From APNM01 sp040361335 (GTDB lineage: Bacteria > Pseudomonadota > Gammaproteobacteria > Nevskiales > Salinisphaeraceae), in NCBI RefSeq assembly GCF_040361335.1, contig NZ_APNM01000025.1, positions 1 to 19,976 on the forward strand: a stretch of 19,976 bases of DNA, in the 5' to 3' direction. The notes beneath the pieces are model-generated. The model searched no databases. It was not told the origin of the DNA and was given only the letters and a program-made list of their open reading frames with translations. A program made the translations under genes and the position numbers. Below, piece after piece: positions 1 through 8,599 of this stretch (its first letter is position 1; the number at the start of each line of letters is the position of its first letter).

Positions 1-48
1 CCTGGCACTTAAGATGCCGTATAAGAGGGGGGAGTCCATCCCATCAGA

Positions 49-65
49 AAAGCGCATCGCGCTTT
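49..65 (-). terminator. Possible weak intrinsic terminator downstream of gspF
   Basis: AAAGCGC, a three-base loop ATC, then GCGCTTT form a perfect 7-bp hairpin. Read on the minus strand, the GC part is followed by TTTTCT, as in a short Rho-independent terminator. It lies about 180 bases past the gspF stop and is the only candidate I see for ending the gspCDEF transcript. The GC core is only four pairs, so it may be weak. Confidence 0.35.
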
Positions 66-100
66 ATCCGGGAACCAGGGAAGCGTTCTCCTCGCACTGG

Positions 101-134
101 ACCCCGGATGAGACGCGCCGCGTCTCTCCGGGGT
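101..134. repeat. Imperfect palindrome, REP-like
   Basis: ACCCCGGA-T-GAGAC at 101-114 pairs with GTCTCTCCGGGGT at 122-134. There is one bulged base (T109) and a 7-base GC-rich loop. No T-run follows on either strand, so it looks more like a dispersed intergenic palindrome than a terminator. A second palindrome with a similar CCGGGA core lies at 160-192 (ATCCCGGA, 17-base loop, TCCGGGAT). No gene is visible in 1-246. Confidence 0.5.
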
Positions 135-212
135 GACGGACAGCCGTGGATATCATGCAATCCCGGATCATGCTTAACGGCGTGTCCGGGATAAAAAATG
201 GCCTTGTCCTCG

Positions 213-239
213 CTCTGTGTCCTCTGTGCCTCTGTGGTT
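213..239. repeat. CTCTGTG triple repeat (CACAGAG-type intergenic repeat)
   Basis: The heptamer CTCTGTG occurs at 213, 222 and 230 and is followed by GTT. On the other strand this reads AACCACAGAGGCACAGAGG. I recall very similar AACCACAGAGACACAGAG strings as common intergenic repeats in many unrelated environmental bacteria. It sits immediately beyond the gspF stop codon. Its function is unknown to me. Confidence 0.6.
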
Positions 240-246
240 AGCCCAC

Positions 247-1458
247 CTAACGAACGAGCTGGTTCAGGTCGAACACCGGCAGCAGGATCGCCAGCACGAT
301 CATCAGCACCAGGCCGCCCATGAGCAGGATCACGGCCGGGCCGATGATGCCCATCACGCCCTGGCGCAGGGTCTCGACCTCGCGTTCCTGGTGCTCGGCG
401 GCGCGGGCCAGCATGGTCTCCAGCTCGCCGGCGAGTTCGCCGTTGGCGATCATGTGCAGGGTGATCGGCGGGAACAGGCGCTCGGCCCCCAGGGCACGGT
501 GGATGGCCTCGCCCTCGCGCACCTTGCCGGCGGCGCGCTGGATCGCCTCCCGCATGGGCAGGTTCGAGACCACGTCGGCGCCGATGGTCATGGCGTCCAG
601 CGCGGGCACGCCGCTCTGGGCCAGGATCGACAGGGTGCGGGTGAAGCGGGCGGTGTTCACGCCGCGCACGAAGCGCCCGATCACCGGGAGCTGCAGGATG
701 CGCCGCTGGACCTGGCGGCGGATCGGCTCGCGGCGCAGGGCATAGGCGGCCCCGACCACTGCCGCGGCCAGCCCCAGCGCCAGCAGCCAGCCCCAGGCGC
801 GCAGGAAGTCCGACATCCCGATCAGCGCCTTGGTCAGCCCCGGCAGTTCGGCGTCCACGCTCTCGAAGACCTGCACCAGATTGGGTACCACCGTGGCCAG
901 CAGAACCACGACGATCGCGATGGCGATGAAGGTCAGGAAGGCCGGGTAGAGCAGGGCGCCCATCACCTTCTGGCGCATCGCCTGCTGGTCCTCGACATAG
1001 TCGGCCAGACCCTCCAGGACCTCGTCGAGGCGTCCGGATTGCTCGCCGGCCGCGACCGTGGCGCGGTAGAGCTGGTTGAAGCTCACCGGGAAGGACGCCA
1101 GTGCCGAGGCCAGGGTGCGGCCCTCCACCACCTGCGAGCGCACGCCCATGATGATGCGTTGCGGCCGGGCGTTCTCGGTCTGCTCGGCGACGGCCTTCAG
1201 CGCCTCCTCCATGGGCAGGCCGGCGCGCGAGAGGGTGGCGAGCTGGCGCGTGAACAGCGACAGGTCGGTGACGCTCATGCCGCGCTCAAACGAGAACAGC
1301 CGACGCGAGCCGCCGCTGTCGGTGACCGGGCGTACCTCGAGCGGCGTCAGGCCGCGGTCGCGCAGTTCCGCGCGCACGGCGCGCGGGGCGTCGCCCTCGA
1401 TGACGCCCTTCTTCTCGCGACCGCGGGCGTCGAGGGCGGTGTATTCGAAGGCGGCCAT
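247..1458 (-). CDS. gspF: Type II secretion inner-membrane platform protein GspF
   Basis: This 403-residue polytopic inner-membrane protein is the platform of the type II secretion system and contacts the GspE ATPase and GspL. The start MAAFEYTALDARGREKKG is the usual GspF N-terminus. Two T2SSF domains (about 70-193 and 272-394) are separated by a membrane segment. Hydrophobic helices lie near 167-197, 217-240 and 370-396. Length is normal for the family. It is the last gene of a gspC-D-E-F run on the minus strand, 80 bases after the gspE stop. The usual next gene, gspG (major pseudopilin), does not follow. The Shine-Dalgarno sequence is weak. The family call is secure. Confidence 0.96.
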   Translation of the reverse strand: MAAFEYTALDARGREKKGVIEGDAPRAVRAELRDRGLTPLEVRPVTDSGGSRRLFSFERGMSVTDLSLFTRQLATLSRAGLPMEEALKAVAEQTENARPQRIIMGVRSQVVEGRTLASALASFPVSFNQLYRATVAAGEQSGRLDEVLEGLADYVEDQQAMRQKVMGALLYPAFLTFIAIAIVVVLLATVVPNLVQVFESVDAELPGLTKALIGMSDFLRAWGWLLALGLAAAVVGAAYALRREPIRRQVQRRILQLPVIGRFVRGVNTARFTRTLSILAQSGVPALDAMTIGADVVSNLPMREAIQRAAGKVREGEAIHRALGAERLFPPITLHMIANGELAGELETMLARAAEHQEREVETLRQGVMGIIGPAVILLMGGLVLMIVLAILLPVFDLNQLVR

Positions 1459-1538
1459 GAGTCAGGCGAAAGCGGCAGGATGAGAGAGACGGGCAAGAGC
1501 CGCGGGGCGGCCGTTGTTCCGGCGTTCGCCCGGCATCG

Positions 1539-3071
1539 TTATTCCTTGACCTCGTTCGCGCCGACGATGCTTTCCTCGCGCGTGACCCGCAGGACCTCTT
1601 CCAGGGTGGTCACGCCCGCGAGGACGTTGCGGCGGCCGTCGGCGCGCATGCTCGGGGTCTGCGTGCGGGCGTGCGCCTCCAGCACGTGCTCGGCGGCTTG
1701 GTCGTGGATCAGGGTACGCATGCGGTCGTCGACCACCACCAGCTCGTAGATGCCGGTGCGGCCGCGGTAGCCGGAGTTGTTGCAGGCCTCGCAGCCGGCG
1801 GGGCGATAAAGCGTGGGCGGATCCTCGGGATCGCACTTGAGCCGTTCGCAGGCCTTGGCATCGGCGGTGTAGGGCACGCGGCACTCCTTGCAGAGCACGC
1901 GCACCAGCCGCTGCGCCATGATCCCGATCACGCTGGAGGACAGCAGGAACGGCTCCACGCCCATGTCGCGCAGGCGGGCGATGGCGCCGACCGCGGTGTT
2001 GGTGTGCAGGGTCGACAGCACCAGGTGGCCGGTCAGCGACGACTGGACCGCGATCTCGGCGGTTTCCAGGTCGCGGATCTCGCCGATCATCACCACGTCC
2101 GGGTCCTGGCGCAGGATCGCGCGCAGGCCGCGGGCGAAGCTCATGTCGACCTTGGTGTTGACCTGGGTCTGGCCGATGCCGTCGAGGTAGTACTCGATCG
2201 GGTCCTCGACCGTCATGATGTTGCGGCTGCGGTCGTTGATCCGCGTCAGGGCGGCGTACAGCGTGGTGGTCTTGCCGGAACCCGTGGGACCGGTGACCAG
2301 CAGGATGCCGTGCGGTTTGTGGATCAGCTCGTCGATGTCGTGCAGGGTCTGCTCCGGCATGCCTAGCTGCGACAGGTCCAGACGGCCGGCCTGCTTGTCG
2401 AGCAGGCGCATCACCACCCGCTCGCCGTTGCCCGAGGGGATGGTGGACACCCGGATGTCTACCGGGCGGCCGGCGATGCGCACCGAGATGCGTCCGTCCT
2501 GCGGCAGCCGCTTCTCGGCGATGTCCAGCCGCGCCATCACCTTCACGCGCGATATCAGCACCGGCGCCAGCGAACGCGGCGGGTGCAGCACCTCGCGCAG
2601 CACGCCGTCCACCCGGAAACGCACCGTCAGGCGCGATTCGAACGGCTCGATATGGATGTCCGAGGCGTTTTCCTTGACCGCTTCGGTGAGCAGGGCATTG
2701 ATCAGGCGGATGATGGGCGCGTCGTCGGCCGATTCCAGCAGGTCCTGCGGCTCGGACAGCGCGCGCGCCGCGCTGGACAGGTCGATGTCCTCGTCCAGGC
2801 CCTCCACGATTTGGGCGGACTCGGCGGCGTCGGTCTCGAAGCTGGCCTGGAGCAGGCTGTCGAACTCCTCGGCGGTGACCGTGTTCAGCCGCAGCGGCCG
2901 GCCGACCTGGCGCCGCACCTCGCACAGGGCGGTGCGGGTGACGTCCGGCCGGCAGTTGATCTCCATGCCGTCGTCGCCCAGGTCGCGGGCGAGCATCACC
3001 CCGTAGCGCTTCGCGAAGGCGAAGGGCAGCCGGTGGGGTGCTTCCGGTTCGCGGCTGGCTTCCTCGCTCAT
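1539..3071 (-). CDS. gspE: Type II secretion ATPase GspE
   Basis: This 510-residue cytoplasmic hexameric ATPase powers pseudopilus assembly. Visible motifs are Walker A GPTGSGKTT at 261-269, the acidic Asp/Glu box around 289-294, the Walker B region DPDVVMIGEIRD at 323-334 and the His box near 349-357. There is a zinc-binding tetracysteine CxxC...CxxC (C394, C397, C427, C430) as in GspE/PilB-type ATPases. The N-terminal third (1-115) is the variable N1E-like region that docks on GspL. It begins 17 bases after the gspD stop codon, so the two are almost certainly cotranscribed. Confidence 0.97.
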   Translation of the reverse strand: MSEEASREPEAPHRLPFAFAKRYGVMLARDLGDDGMEINCRPDVTRTALCEVRRQVGRPLRLNTVTAEEFDSLLQASFETDAAESAQIVEGLDEDIDLSSAARALSEPQDLLESADDAPIIRLINALLTEAVKENASDIHIEPFESRLTVRFRVDGVLREVLHPPRSLAPVLISRVKVMARLDIAEKRLPQDGRISVRIAGRPVDIRVSTIPSGNGERVVMRLLDKQAGRLDLSQLGMPEQTLHDIDELIHKPHGILLVTGPTGSGKTTTLYAALTRINDRSRNIMTVEDPIEYYLDGIGQTQVNTKVDMSFARGLRAILRQDPDVVMIGEIRDLETAEIAVQSSLTGHLVLSTLHTNTAVGAIARLRDMGVEPFLLSSSVIGIMAQRLVRVLCKECRVPYTADAKACERLKCDPEDPPTLYRPAGCEACNNSGYRGRTGIYELVVVDDRMRTLIHDQAAEHVLEAHARTQTPSMRADGRRNVLAGVTTLEEVLRVTREESIVGANEVKE

Positions 3072-3087
3072 GGCTCGATATCCCGCG

Positions 3088-5133
3088 TCAGCGGGGCTGG
3101 TTCAACTGGTCGCCGCGTCGCTTCTCGCGGTCGGCTTCCGTGCCGGATTTGTCCGACGGCGCCGTCGGTTTCTCCTGGACCGCGTCATCCTTGAACACCG
3201 GGTCGTCGGTGAAGCTTTCCAGCGGCGGCGCCATCGGCCGTTCTTCCTCGTTCATCAGCGGGATGCTGTTCTCGCGCTGCTGCCTCTGCAGTTCCCGCAT
3301 GTAGTCGTATTTCTGGCGCGTATAGTAGGAGGCCGCGCCTTCGCCGCGCATGACCTTCACGCGGATGAAGTTCAGTAGGTTCTGCTTGGTCTTGTCGACG
3401 GTGCGCGAGGTGAACAGTTCACCCAGCAGCGGGATGTCGCCGAGCACCGGCACCTTCTGGCGCGATTCCGTGACGCTGTCGTCGATCAGGCCGCCCAGGA
3501 CCAGGATCTGGCCGTCCTCCACCTCGACCGAGGTCTTGAGGGTGCGGTTGTTGGTGATCAGGTCCACGGCGCCTCCCGCGCCCTCGTTGATGCTGGACAC
3601 CTCCTGGTCGATCTTGAGCCGGATGGTGTTGCCGGCGTTGATCTGCGGGGTGATGCCCAGGGTCAGGCCCACGTCCTTGCGCTCCACGGTCTGGAACGGG
3701 TTGGTCACGCCCTGACCGGTACCGGTATTGGTGTACTGGCCGGTGATGAAGGGCACTTCCTGGCCGACCTGGATCTCGGCCTCCTCGTTGTCCATGGTCA
3801 TCAGCGACGGCGTGGACAGGACATTGGTGTTGGAGTCGCCGGACAGGGCCTTGAGGAGCACGGCGAAGCTGGTGCCGTCCTCGTTGAACTGGCCCATGCC
3901 CAGGTTGAGGCCCTGCTGGATCAGTCCCAGGGGCGAGCCGTCGCCGGCCAGGCCGGGTATGGCCTGCAGCGTGTTGGGATCGAGGATGCTGGCGGAGGCG
4001 ACGCGCTCCTCGTTGAACACGGCCACGTCCACGCCCAGCTCGCGCGAGCGGTCGATGGTGACCTCGGCGATGATCGCCTCCACCAGGACCTGGCCGCGGC
4101 GGATGTCGAGCTGGCTGACGACGTCCCGCACCTCGCGCATGATGTCGGCCGGCGCGGTGACCACCAGCGCGTTGGCGTCCGGCTCGGCGATGATCCGCAC
4201 TTCGCCCTTGGAAACGGCGCCGCCGTCGCCGCTGCCCGACGTCTGGCGCTCGGTGAAGGTCTTGAGCACCTCGGCCAGGGATTCGGCGTCGGCGTAGTCG
4301 AGATAGAGGACCTGGGTGCCGCCCTGGGACTCGCGCGGGGTGTCCAGGTCGGCGATGATCGCCCGCAGCCGCAGGCGCGAGGACTGGTTGCCGGCGATCA
4401 GCACGCTGTTGGTGCGCACGTCCGCGATCGCGGTGAAGCTCTCGCCGCCGCGGTTGGAGTCGCCCTTGAGCTGGTCGACCACGCGCACCACTTCCTCGGC
4501 GCTGGCGTGCTCGAGCTGGATGATCTCGACGTCCTTGGAACCCTGGCGGTCGATGCGGCGCACGATGTCGCCCAGACGCCGCACGTTGGCGCTGCGGTCG
4601 GAGATGATCAGGATGTTGGAGGCGGGGTAGGCGGCCAGGTGGCCGTACTGCGGCACCAGCGGCCGCAGGATCGGCACGAGCTGGTCGGCGGGCACGTTCT
4701 CCACCCGCATGACCCGGGTGACGATGTCCTCGCGGGTGTCGCCGCCGCGGCCGAAGCCGCCGTCCTGCTTGGCGTTCACCTGCGGGATGATCTTGGTGAC
4801 CTCGCCGGCCGGCACCGCCGAGAAGCCGTGTACCTCCAGCACCGAGAGAAAGGTCTCGTAGAGTTCGTCCGCGGACATCGGCTGGTTGGACAGCACCGTG
4901 ACCTCGCCCTTGACCCGGGGGTCGACCACGAAGTTGCGTCCCGTGATCTCGCTGACCGTGGCGATCAGCGCGTTGATGTCCGCCTCCTTGAAGTTGAGGG
5001 TGAAGGCGTCGCCGTTGGTCTGCTCGACCCGGGCTTGTCCCTGCGATCCCTGCTGGGCCGTCGCCGGCCCGGTCGCGATCACGGCGGACGCGGCCAGGGC
5101 CGCCACGGCAAAGGCTGTTCGGATAGCGGTCAT
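3088..5133 (-). CDS. gspD: Type II secretion secretin GspD
   Basis: This 681-residue outer-membrane secretin is the exit channel for folded exoproteins. A Sec signal peptide covers about residues 1-26 (hydrophobic AFAVAALAASAVIA, cut after ATA). Then come the N0 domain (about 44-115), N1 (137-200), N2 (201-270), N3 (272-345) and the secretin core (346-595). The core has the signature VPVLGDIPLLGELF at 561-574. A glycine/serine-rich loop near 296-306 interrupts N3. A charged, low-complexity tail (600-681) follows the core and may be the pilotin-binding S region. The ATG overlaps the gspC stop by four bases (ATGA, 5130-5133), so translation is probably coupled. Confidence 0.97.
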   Translation of the reverse strand: MTAIRTAFAVAALAASAVIATGPATAQQGSQGQARVEQTNGDAFTLNFKEADINALIATVSEITGRNFVVDPRVKGEVTVLSNQPMSADELYETFLSVLEVHGFSAVPAGEVTKIIPQVNAKQDGGFGRGGDTREDIVTRVMRVENVPADQLVPILRPLVPQYGHLAAYPASNILIISDRSANVRRLGDIVRRIDRQGSKDVEIIQLEHASAEEVVRVVDQLKGDSNRGGESFTAIADVRTNSVLIAGNQSSRLRLRAIIADLDTPRESQGGTQVLYLDYADAESLAEVLKTFTERQTSGSGDGGAVSKGEVRIIAEPDANALVVTAPADIMREVRDVVSQLDIRRGQVLVEAIIAEVTIDRSRELGVDVAVFNEERVASASILDPNTLQAIPGLAGDGSPLGLIQQGLNLGMGQFNEDGTSFAVLLKALSGDSNTNVLSTPSLMTMDNEEAEIQVGQEVPFITGQYTNTGTGQGVTNPFQTVERKDVGLTLGITPQINAGNTIRLKIDQEVSSINEGAGGAVDLITNNRTLKTSVEVEDGQILVLGGLIDDSVTESRQKVPVLGDIPLLGELFTSRTVDKTKQNLLNFIRVKVMRGEGAASYYTRQKYDYMRELQRQQRENSIPLMNEEERPMAPPLESFTDDPVFKDDAVQEKPTAPSDKSGTEADREKRRGDQLNQPR

Positions 5134-5990
5134 TGGAAACTCACGGTCATCGTTCTTTGCTCTCCCCCGCGTTCCAGCGTCACGGTGACGCTGCTGGCTT
5201 CGGAGAGCGTGCGCAGTACTTCCATGTTTCTGCTCGCGTTGTCGAGCCGGACCCCGTTGATGGCCGTTACCAGCTCACCGGGTCGGAGGCCCAGCTCCCG
5301 GAATAGTTCCCGTTCCTGGCCCGGGTAGATGCGGTAGCCGATTAAGTTACCGTCCTCCCGCTCGGGCTGTAAACGAATGTACTGTGAAATCGTCGCCGGG
5401 TCATTGAGTACCTGCCGGCGGATGCCCCCGAGTTCCTCGGCGGCCGCGCCGGTCACGCGCTCGCCGCCGGCGACCCGGCGCACGGCGCCCTCGGGCCGCT
5501 TGTCGCGCTCCAGGGTCAGGGTCTCGTAGCGGCCGTTGCGGTCCAGGATCACGCGATTGGCGTAGATCGCGTGCAGCTTGACGTTGCTGGTCACGGTGTC
5601 GCCCACGGCGTAGGCGCTCTGGTCCCGGCCGTCGGCCCGGATCAGGGCCCAGGAGCGCTCGCCGCTGCGGCTGGAGACGATCCCGGTCAGCGTGAGATTG
5701 AGCCGGGTCTCCGGCGCGTCGATCACCTCGTCGGCGGCGCCGGGCGCCTCGGCCGCCTTCTCCCCGAACAGATGCGCCGCGGCGATGGTGTCCACGTCCA
5801 CCGGCTCGCCGGTCGCGGTGCGCGAGCCGGCCACGGCGAAGTCCCCGGACAGCGGCGTGGTCTCGACCGGCCACAGGAGCCAGAACAGGCGCGCGGCCGC
5901 CAACCCGATCATCACCACGATCAGGGCGTTGGCAAAAGCGGGCAGGTACGGCGCGAAACGCCGCGCGTTGGCTGGCACGGTCCCCGTCAT
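5130..5990 (-). CDS. gspC: Type II secretion inner-membrane protein GspC with PDZ domain
   Basis: This 286-residue bitopic protein connects the inner-membrane platform to the secretin and helps select substrates. A short cytoplasmic N-terminus is followed by one membrane helix (about 20-40), the periplasmic homology region (about 94-162, LTGIVSS start) that contacts GspD N0, a linker, and a PDZ domain (about 205-286, RIYPGQERELFRELGLRPGE then LVTAINGVRL). It is the first gene of the operon. The ATG at 5988-5990 has no clear Shine-Dalgarno; the nearby ATG at 5996-5998 is out of frame. The upstream gene gspA is divergent. Confidence 0.93.
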   Translation of the reverse strand: MTGTVPANARRFAPYLPAFANALIVVMIGLAAARLFWLLWPVETTPLSGDFAVAGSRTATGEPVDVDTIAAAHLFGEKAAEAPGAADEVIDAPETRLNLTLTGIVSSRSGERSWALIRADGRDQSAYAVGDTVTSNVKLHAIYANRVILDRNGRYETLTLERDKRPEGAVRRVAGGERVTGAAAEELGGIRRQVLNDPATISQYIRLQPEREDGNLIGYRIYPGQERELFRELGLRPGELVTAINGVRLDNASRNMEVLRTLSEASSVTVTLERGGEQRTMTVSFQ

Positions 5991-6009
5991 CGGCGCATGA
6001 TAACGTAGT

Positions 6010-6059
6010 GCGCCCGGGCGCGTTAGGCGGTATCGGTCTTTGTCACGGAACCGTCACGG
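6010..6059. promoter_or_regulatory. Divergent gspC/gspA control region with palindrome and direct repeats
   Basis: The 165-base gap between the divergent gspC and gspA starts holds a perfect 12-bp palindrome GCGCCCGGGCGC (6010-6021). It also holds two direct copies of GTCACGG (6042-6048 and 6053-6059), 11 bases apart and therefore on the same face of the helix. Such an arrangement suits a shared operator. I find no convincing sigma-70 promoter on either strand; TAACAT at 6102-6107 lacks a good -35 box. Confidence 0.3.
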
Positions 6060-6155
6060 CAGGGTCCCGGGGGGCGATTCCCGTCCCCGCGGACGACGGG
6101 GTAACATGCGCCTTTCCTCATGGGGCGGGGCGGACGGCCCGGCTGGCGACACGCA

Positions 6156-7895
6156 ATGTATCTGCGCTATTTCGGATTCCAGGACCATCCGTTCTCGATC
6201 ACGCCGGATCCGGCGTTCCTGTACCTGAGCGCCCATCACCGCGAGGCGCTCGGTCACCTGCTGTACGGCACCGGCGAGCACGGCGGGTTCGTCCAGCTCA
6301 CCGGCGAGGTCGGCACCGGCAAGACCACCCTCATCCGGGCGCTGCTGTCGCAGGACATCGAGGACGTGGACGTGGCCCTGTGCCTCAATCCGCGCCTGAC
6401 GGTGACCGAGTTCGTGGCCGCGATCTGCGACGAACTGGGGGTCGACTACCCGCGCGAGCCCGAGCCGACCCTGAAATCCCTGGTCGACGCCCTCAACGCG
6501 CACCTGCTGGAAGCCCACGCCGCCGGCCGGCGCACCGTGGTGGTGCTGGACGAGGCCCAGAATCTCAGCCGCGACGTGCTGGAGCAGGTGCGCCTGCTCA
6601 CCAACCTGGAGACCCACAAGCACAAGCTGCTGCGGATCATCCTGGTGGGGCAGCCGGAGCTGGCCGACCTGCTGCAGCGGCCGGACCTGCGCCAACTCGC
6701 CCAGCGGATCACCGCGCGCTATCACCTGTGCAGCCTCAACCGCCGCGAGACCCGCTCTTACATCACCCACAGGCTGGAGCGGGTGGGCGGCGGCCCGCAC
6801 GTGTTCACGCCGGCGGCCTGCGCCGCCGTCTATCGCTGCACCGGGGGTGTGCCGCGACTGATCAACATCGTCTGCGAACGGGCCCTGATGGGCGCCTACA
6901 GCGAGGGCCGGCGGCGGGTCGGCTGGCGCACGGTGCGCCGGGCCGCGCACGAGACCCTGCCGCGTTACGGCGGGGGCGAGCCGCGCCAGTGGCGCGACGC
7001 GGTGATGCCGGCGGCGGTGCTGCTGGGTGCCACGGCGCTGGCCCTGGCGCTGCACTACGGGGTGCGCGGCGGCGCGGACATGACCGGGCTGTTCGCGGGC
7101 GTGGGCGACAACATCGACGACGCGGTCGCGACCGCGGACGCCGGCGACGCCGCGTCGTCGGCCGCCGAAGGCGGCAACGCCGGGGGCACGGGGGACAAGA
7201 GAGAGGCGGCCGGCAGCGGGGACGGGACGTCGCCGGCCCGGTCCGGCGGCGGGGACGCGGCCGCGAAGTCCGCGCCGGCCGCCGATGTCGACAGCCTGGC
7301 GCTACCCGGCGGCAGCGCCGGCCTGGATCAGCTCCTGCGCCTCTGGGGGGTGTTCGGCAGTGCCGTCAACAGCGACTGCGGCAACCTGGCGGTCGGCGAT
7401 CTGCGCTGTTTCTCCGCGCGCGGCGGTTTCGACGACCTTGCCCTATACGATCGCCCGGCCTTGCTGACGCTGCGCGAGGGCCGACACCGGCGGCGGGTGC
7501 TTCTCAGCCGTCTCGACGACGCCACCGCCACCCTGGTGTTTCCGCAGGGCACGCGCGACGTGCCGCGTTCGCGCCTGGCCGAGCTCTGGACCGGCGAGTT
7601 CCAGGTCGTGTGGCGGCGCGCGGCGGCGCCGAGCTATGCCGGCGTGGGCACCGTCGGCCAGTCCGTGAGCTGGCTGCGGCGCCGCCTGGCCCTGGCGCGC
7701 GGCGAGAACCCGGACGCGCGGGTGGGGCAGCCGTCGCCGGTGTTCGACGAGACCCTGGAGGCGGAGTTGCGGCGTTTCCAGCTCACCAACGGCCTCGACC
7801 CGGACGGCATGCTCGGGCCGCGCACCATGATCGTGCTCGAGAACCTGACGCCGACGCCCGGCACGCCGCGGCTCACGGGTACGGGAGGCGGTTGA
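6156..7895 (+). CDS. gspA: GspA/ExeA-type AAA ATPase with peptidoglycan-binding tail
   Basis: This 579-residue inner-membrane ATPase works with GspB to insert or assemble the secretin through peptidoglycan. The start MYLRYFGFQDHPFSITPDP is the family's conserved N-terminus, so I chose ATG 6156 over an in-frame ATG at 6120. Walker A is GEVGTGKTT at 50-58 and Walker B/DEAQ is at 128-135. A membrane helix covers about 283-303. A Gly/Ala/Asp-rich low-complexity linker runs from 305 to 385. A C39-peptidase-like region (about 388-490) and a PG_binding_1 domain (about 528-563, FQLTNGLDPDGMLGPRT) complete the periplasmic part. The stop is one base before the gspB GTG. Confidence 0.93.
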   Translation: MYLRYFGFQDHPFSITPDPAFLYLSAHHREALGHLLYGTGEHGGFVQLTGEVGTGKTTLIRALLSQDIEDVDVALCLNPRLTVTEFVAAICDELGVDYPREPEPTLKSLVDALNAHLLEAHAAGRRTVVVLDEAQNLSRDVLEQVRLLTNLETHKHKLLRIILVGQPELADLLQRPDLRQLAQRITARYHLCSLNRRETRSYITHRLERVGGGPHVFTPAACAAVYRCTGGVPRLINIVCERALMGAYSEGRRRVGWRTVRRAAHETLPRYGGGEPRQWRDAVMPAAVLLGATALALALHYGVRGGADMTGLFAGVGDNIDDAVATADAGDAASSAAEGGNAGGTGDKREAAGSGDGTSPARSGGGDAAAKSAPAADVDSLALPGGSAGLDQLLRLWGVFGSAVNSDCGNLAVGDLRCFSARGGFDDLALYDRPALLTLREGRHRRRVLLSRLDDATATLVFPQGTRDVPRSRLAELWTGEFQVVWRRAAAPSYAGVGTVGQSVSWLRRRLALARGENPDARVGQPSPVFDETLEAELRRFQLTNGLDPDGMLGPRTMIVLENLTPTPGTPRLTGTGGG

Positions 7896-7896
7896 C

Positions 7897-8586
7897 GTGT
7901 CCTATCTCCTGGATGCCCTGCGTAAGGCCGAGCGCGAACGCCACCGCGAGCGCGGGCCCGACCTCGCGGATATCCACGAGCCGCTGGCGGAGACGGGCCG
8001 GCAGCGGTTGCCGGCATGGGTGGCGCCGCTGGTCGCGGTGCTGGTGCTGACCAACCTGGGCGTGGTGGGCGCGTTCTGGCTGCTGCGGGACGGGAATCCG
8101 CAGCCGCCCGCGGCGCCGGCCTCCCCGGAGACCGGCACGGCGGCGGCCGCCGCCCCGCCCGCGAAACCCGCGCCGCCGCCCGAACCGCGCGCCGCGACGG
8201 CGGCATCGCCGGCGCCCGCGCAACCGCGGCCGGCGCCGTCGGCGGAGACAACGACCCGCCCGCAGGCCGCGCCGGCTCCCGCGCGGCGGGAGGAGCCGGC
8301 CACCTGGGCCGAGTCGGAATCCGGGTTCGACGGCGAAGACAGCTACCGGGAGCCCGCCGACTCGGTGGCGGCGTTGCCGGCCGACGTCCGCCGGCAACTG
8401 CCCGGGATCGAGGTCAACGGCCATCTGTACAGCAGTGTGCCGGGGCGCAGCTTCATCCTGATCAACGGTCGCCGCTACCGCGAGGGCGAGCGCCTCCGCG
8501 AAGGCCCGGCGATCGTGACCATCGACGAGGGCGGCGCGATACTGGATTACCGGGGCGAGCGCTTCCGGGTGTCCGCCCCGCGCTGA
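7897..8586 (+). CDS. gspB: Type II secretion assembly protein GspB
   Basis: This 229-residue partner of GspA has the typical N-terminus MSYLLDALRKAERER (charged, cytoplasmic). One membrane helix covers about 39-63, followed by a Pro/Ala-rich periplasmic linker (66-135). The conserved C-terminal GspB domain (about 160-226) contains LPGIEVNGHLYSS, RSFILINGRRYREG and the closing DYRGERFRV. It starts with GTG at 7897, one base after the gspA stop. GGGAGG inside the gspA end serves as a close ribosome site, pointing to coupled translation. Confidence 0.92.
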   Translation: MSYLLDALRKAERERHRERGPDLADIHEPLAETGRQRLPAWVAPLVAVLVLTNLGVVGAFWLLRDGNPQPPAAPASPETGTAAAAAPPAKPAPPPEPRAATAASPAPAQPRPAPSAETTTRPQAAPAPARREEPATWAESESGFDGEDSYREPADSVAALPADVRRQLPGIEVNGHLYSSVPGRSFILINGRRYREGERLREGPAIVTIDEGGAILDYRGERFRVSAPR

Positions 8587-8599
8587 GTTTCGAGCCGGG

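Noticed and set aside
217..1749. A 510-codon plus-strand frame opposite gspF
   Set aside because: It is antisense to a certain gspF/gspE, is full of His/Gln/Arg/Gly from GC-rich codons and has no domain. Other long opposite-strand frames over gspE, gspD and gspA are the same kind of shadow.
6008..8050. A 680-codon frame overlapping gspA
   Set aside because: Its Arg/Pro/Gly-rich product has no motif, whereas the gspA frame shows Walker motifs, DEAQ and a peptidoglycan-binding domain.
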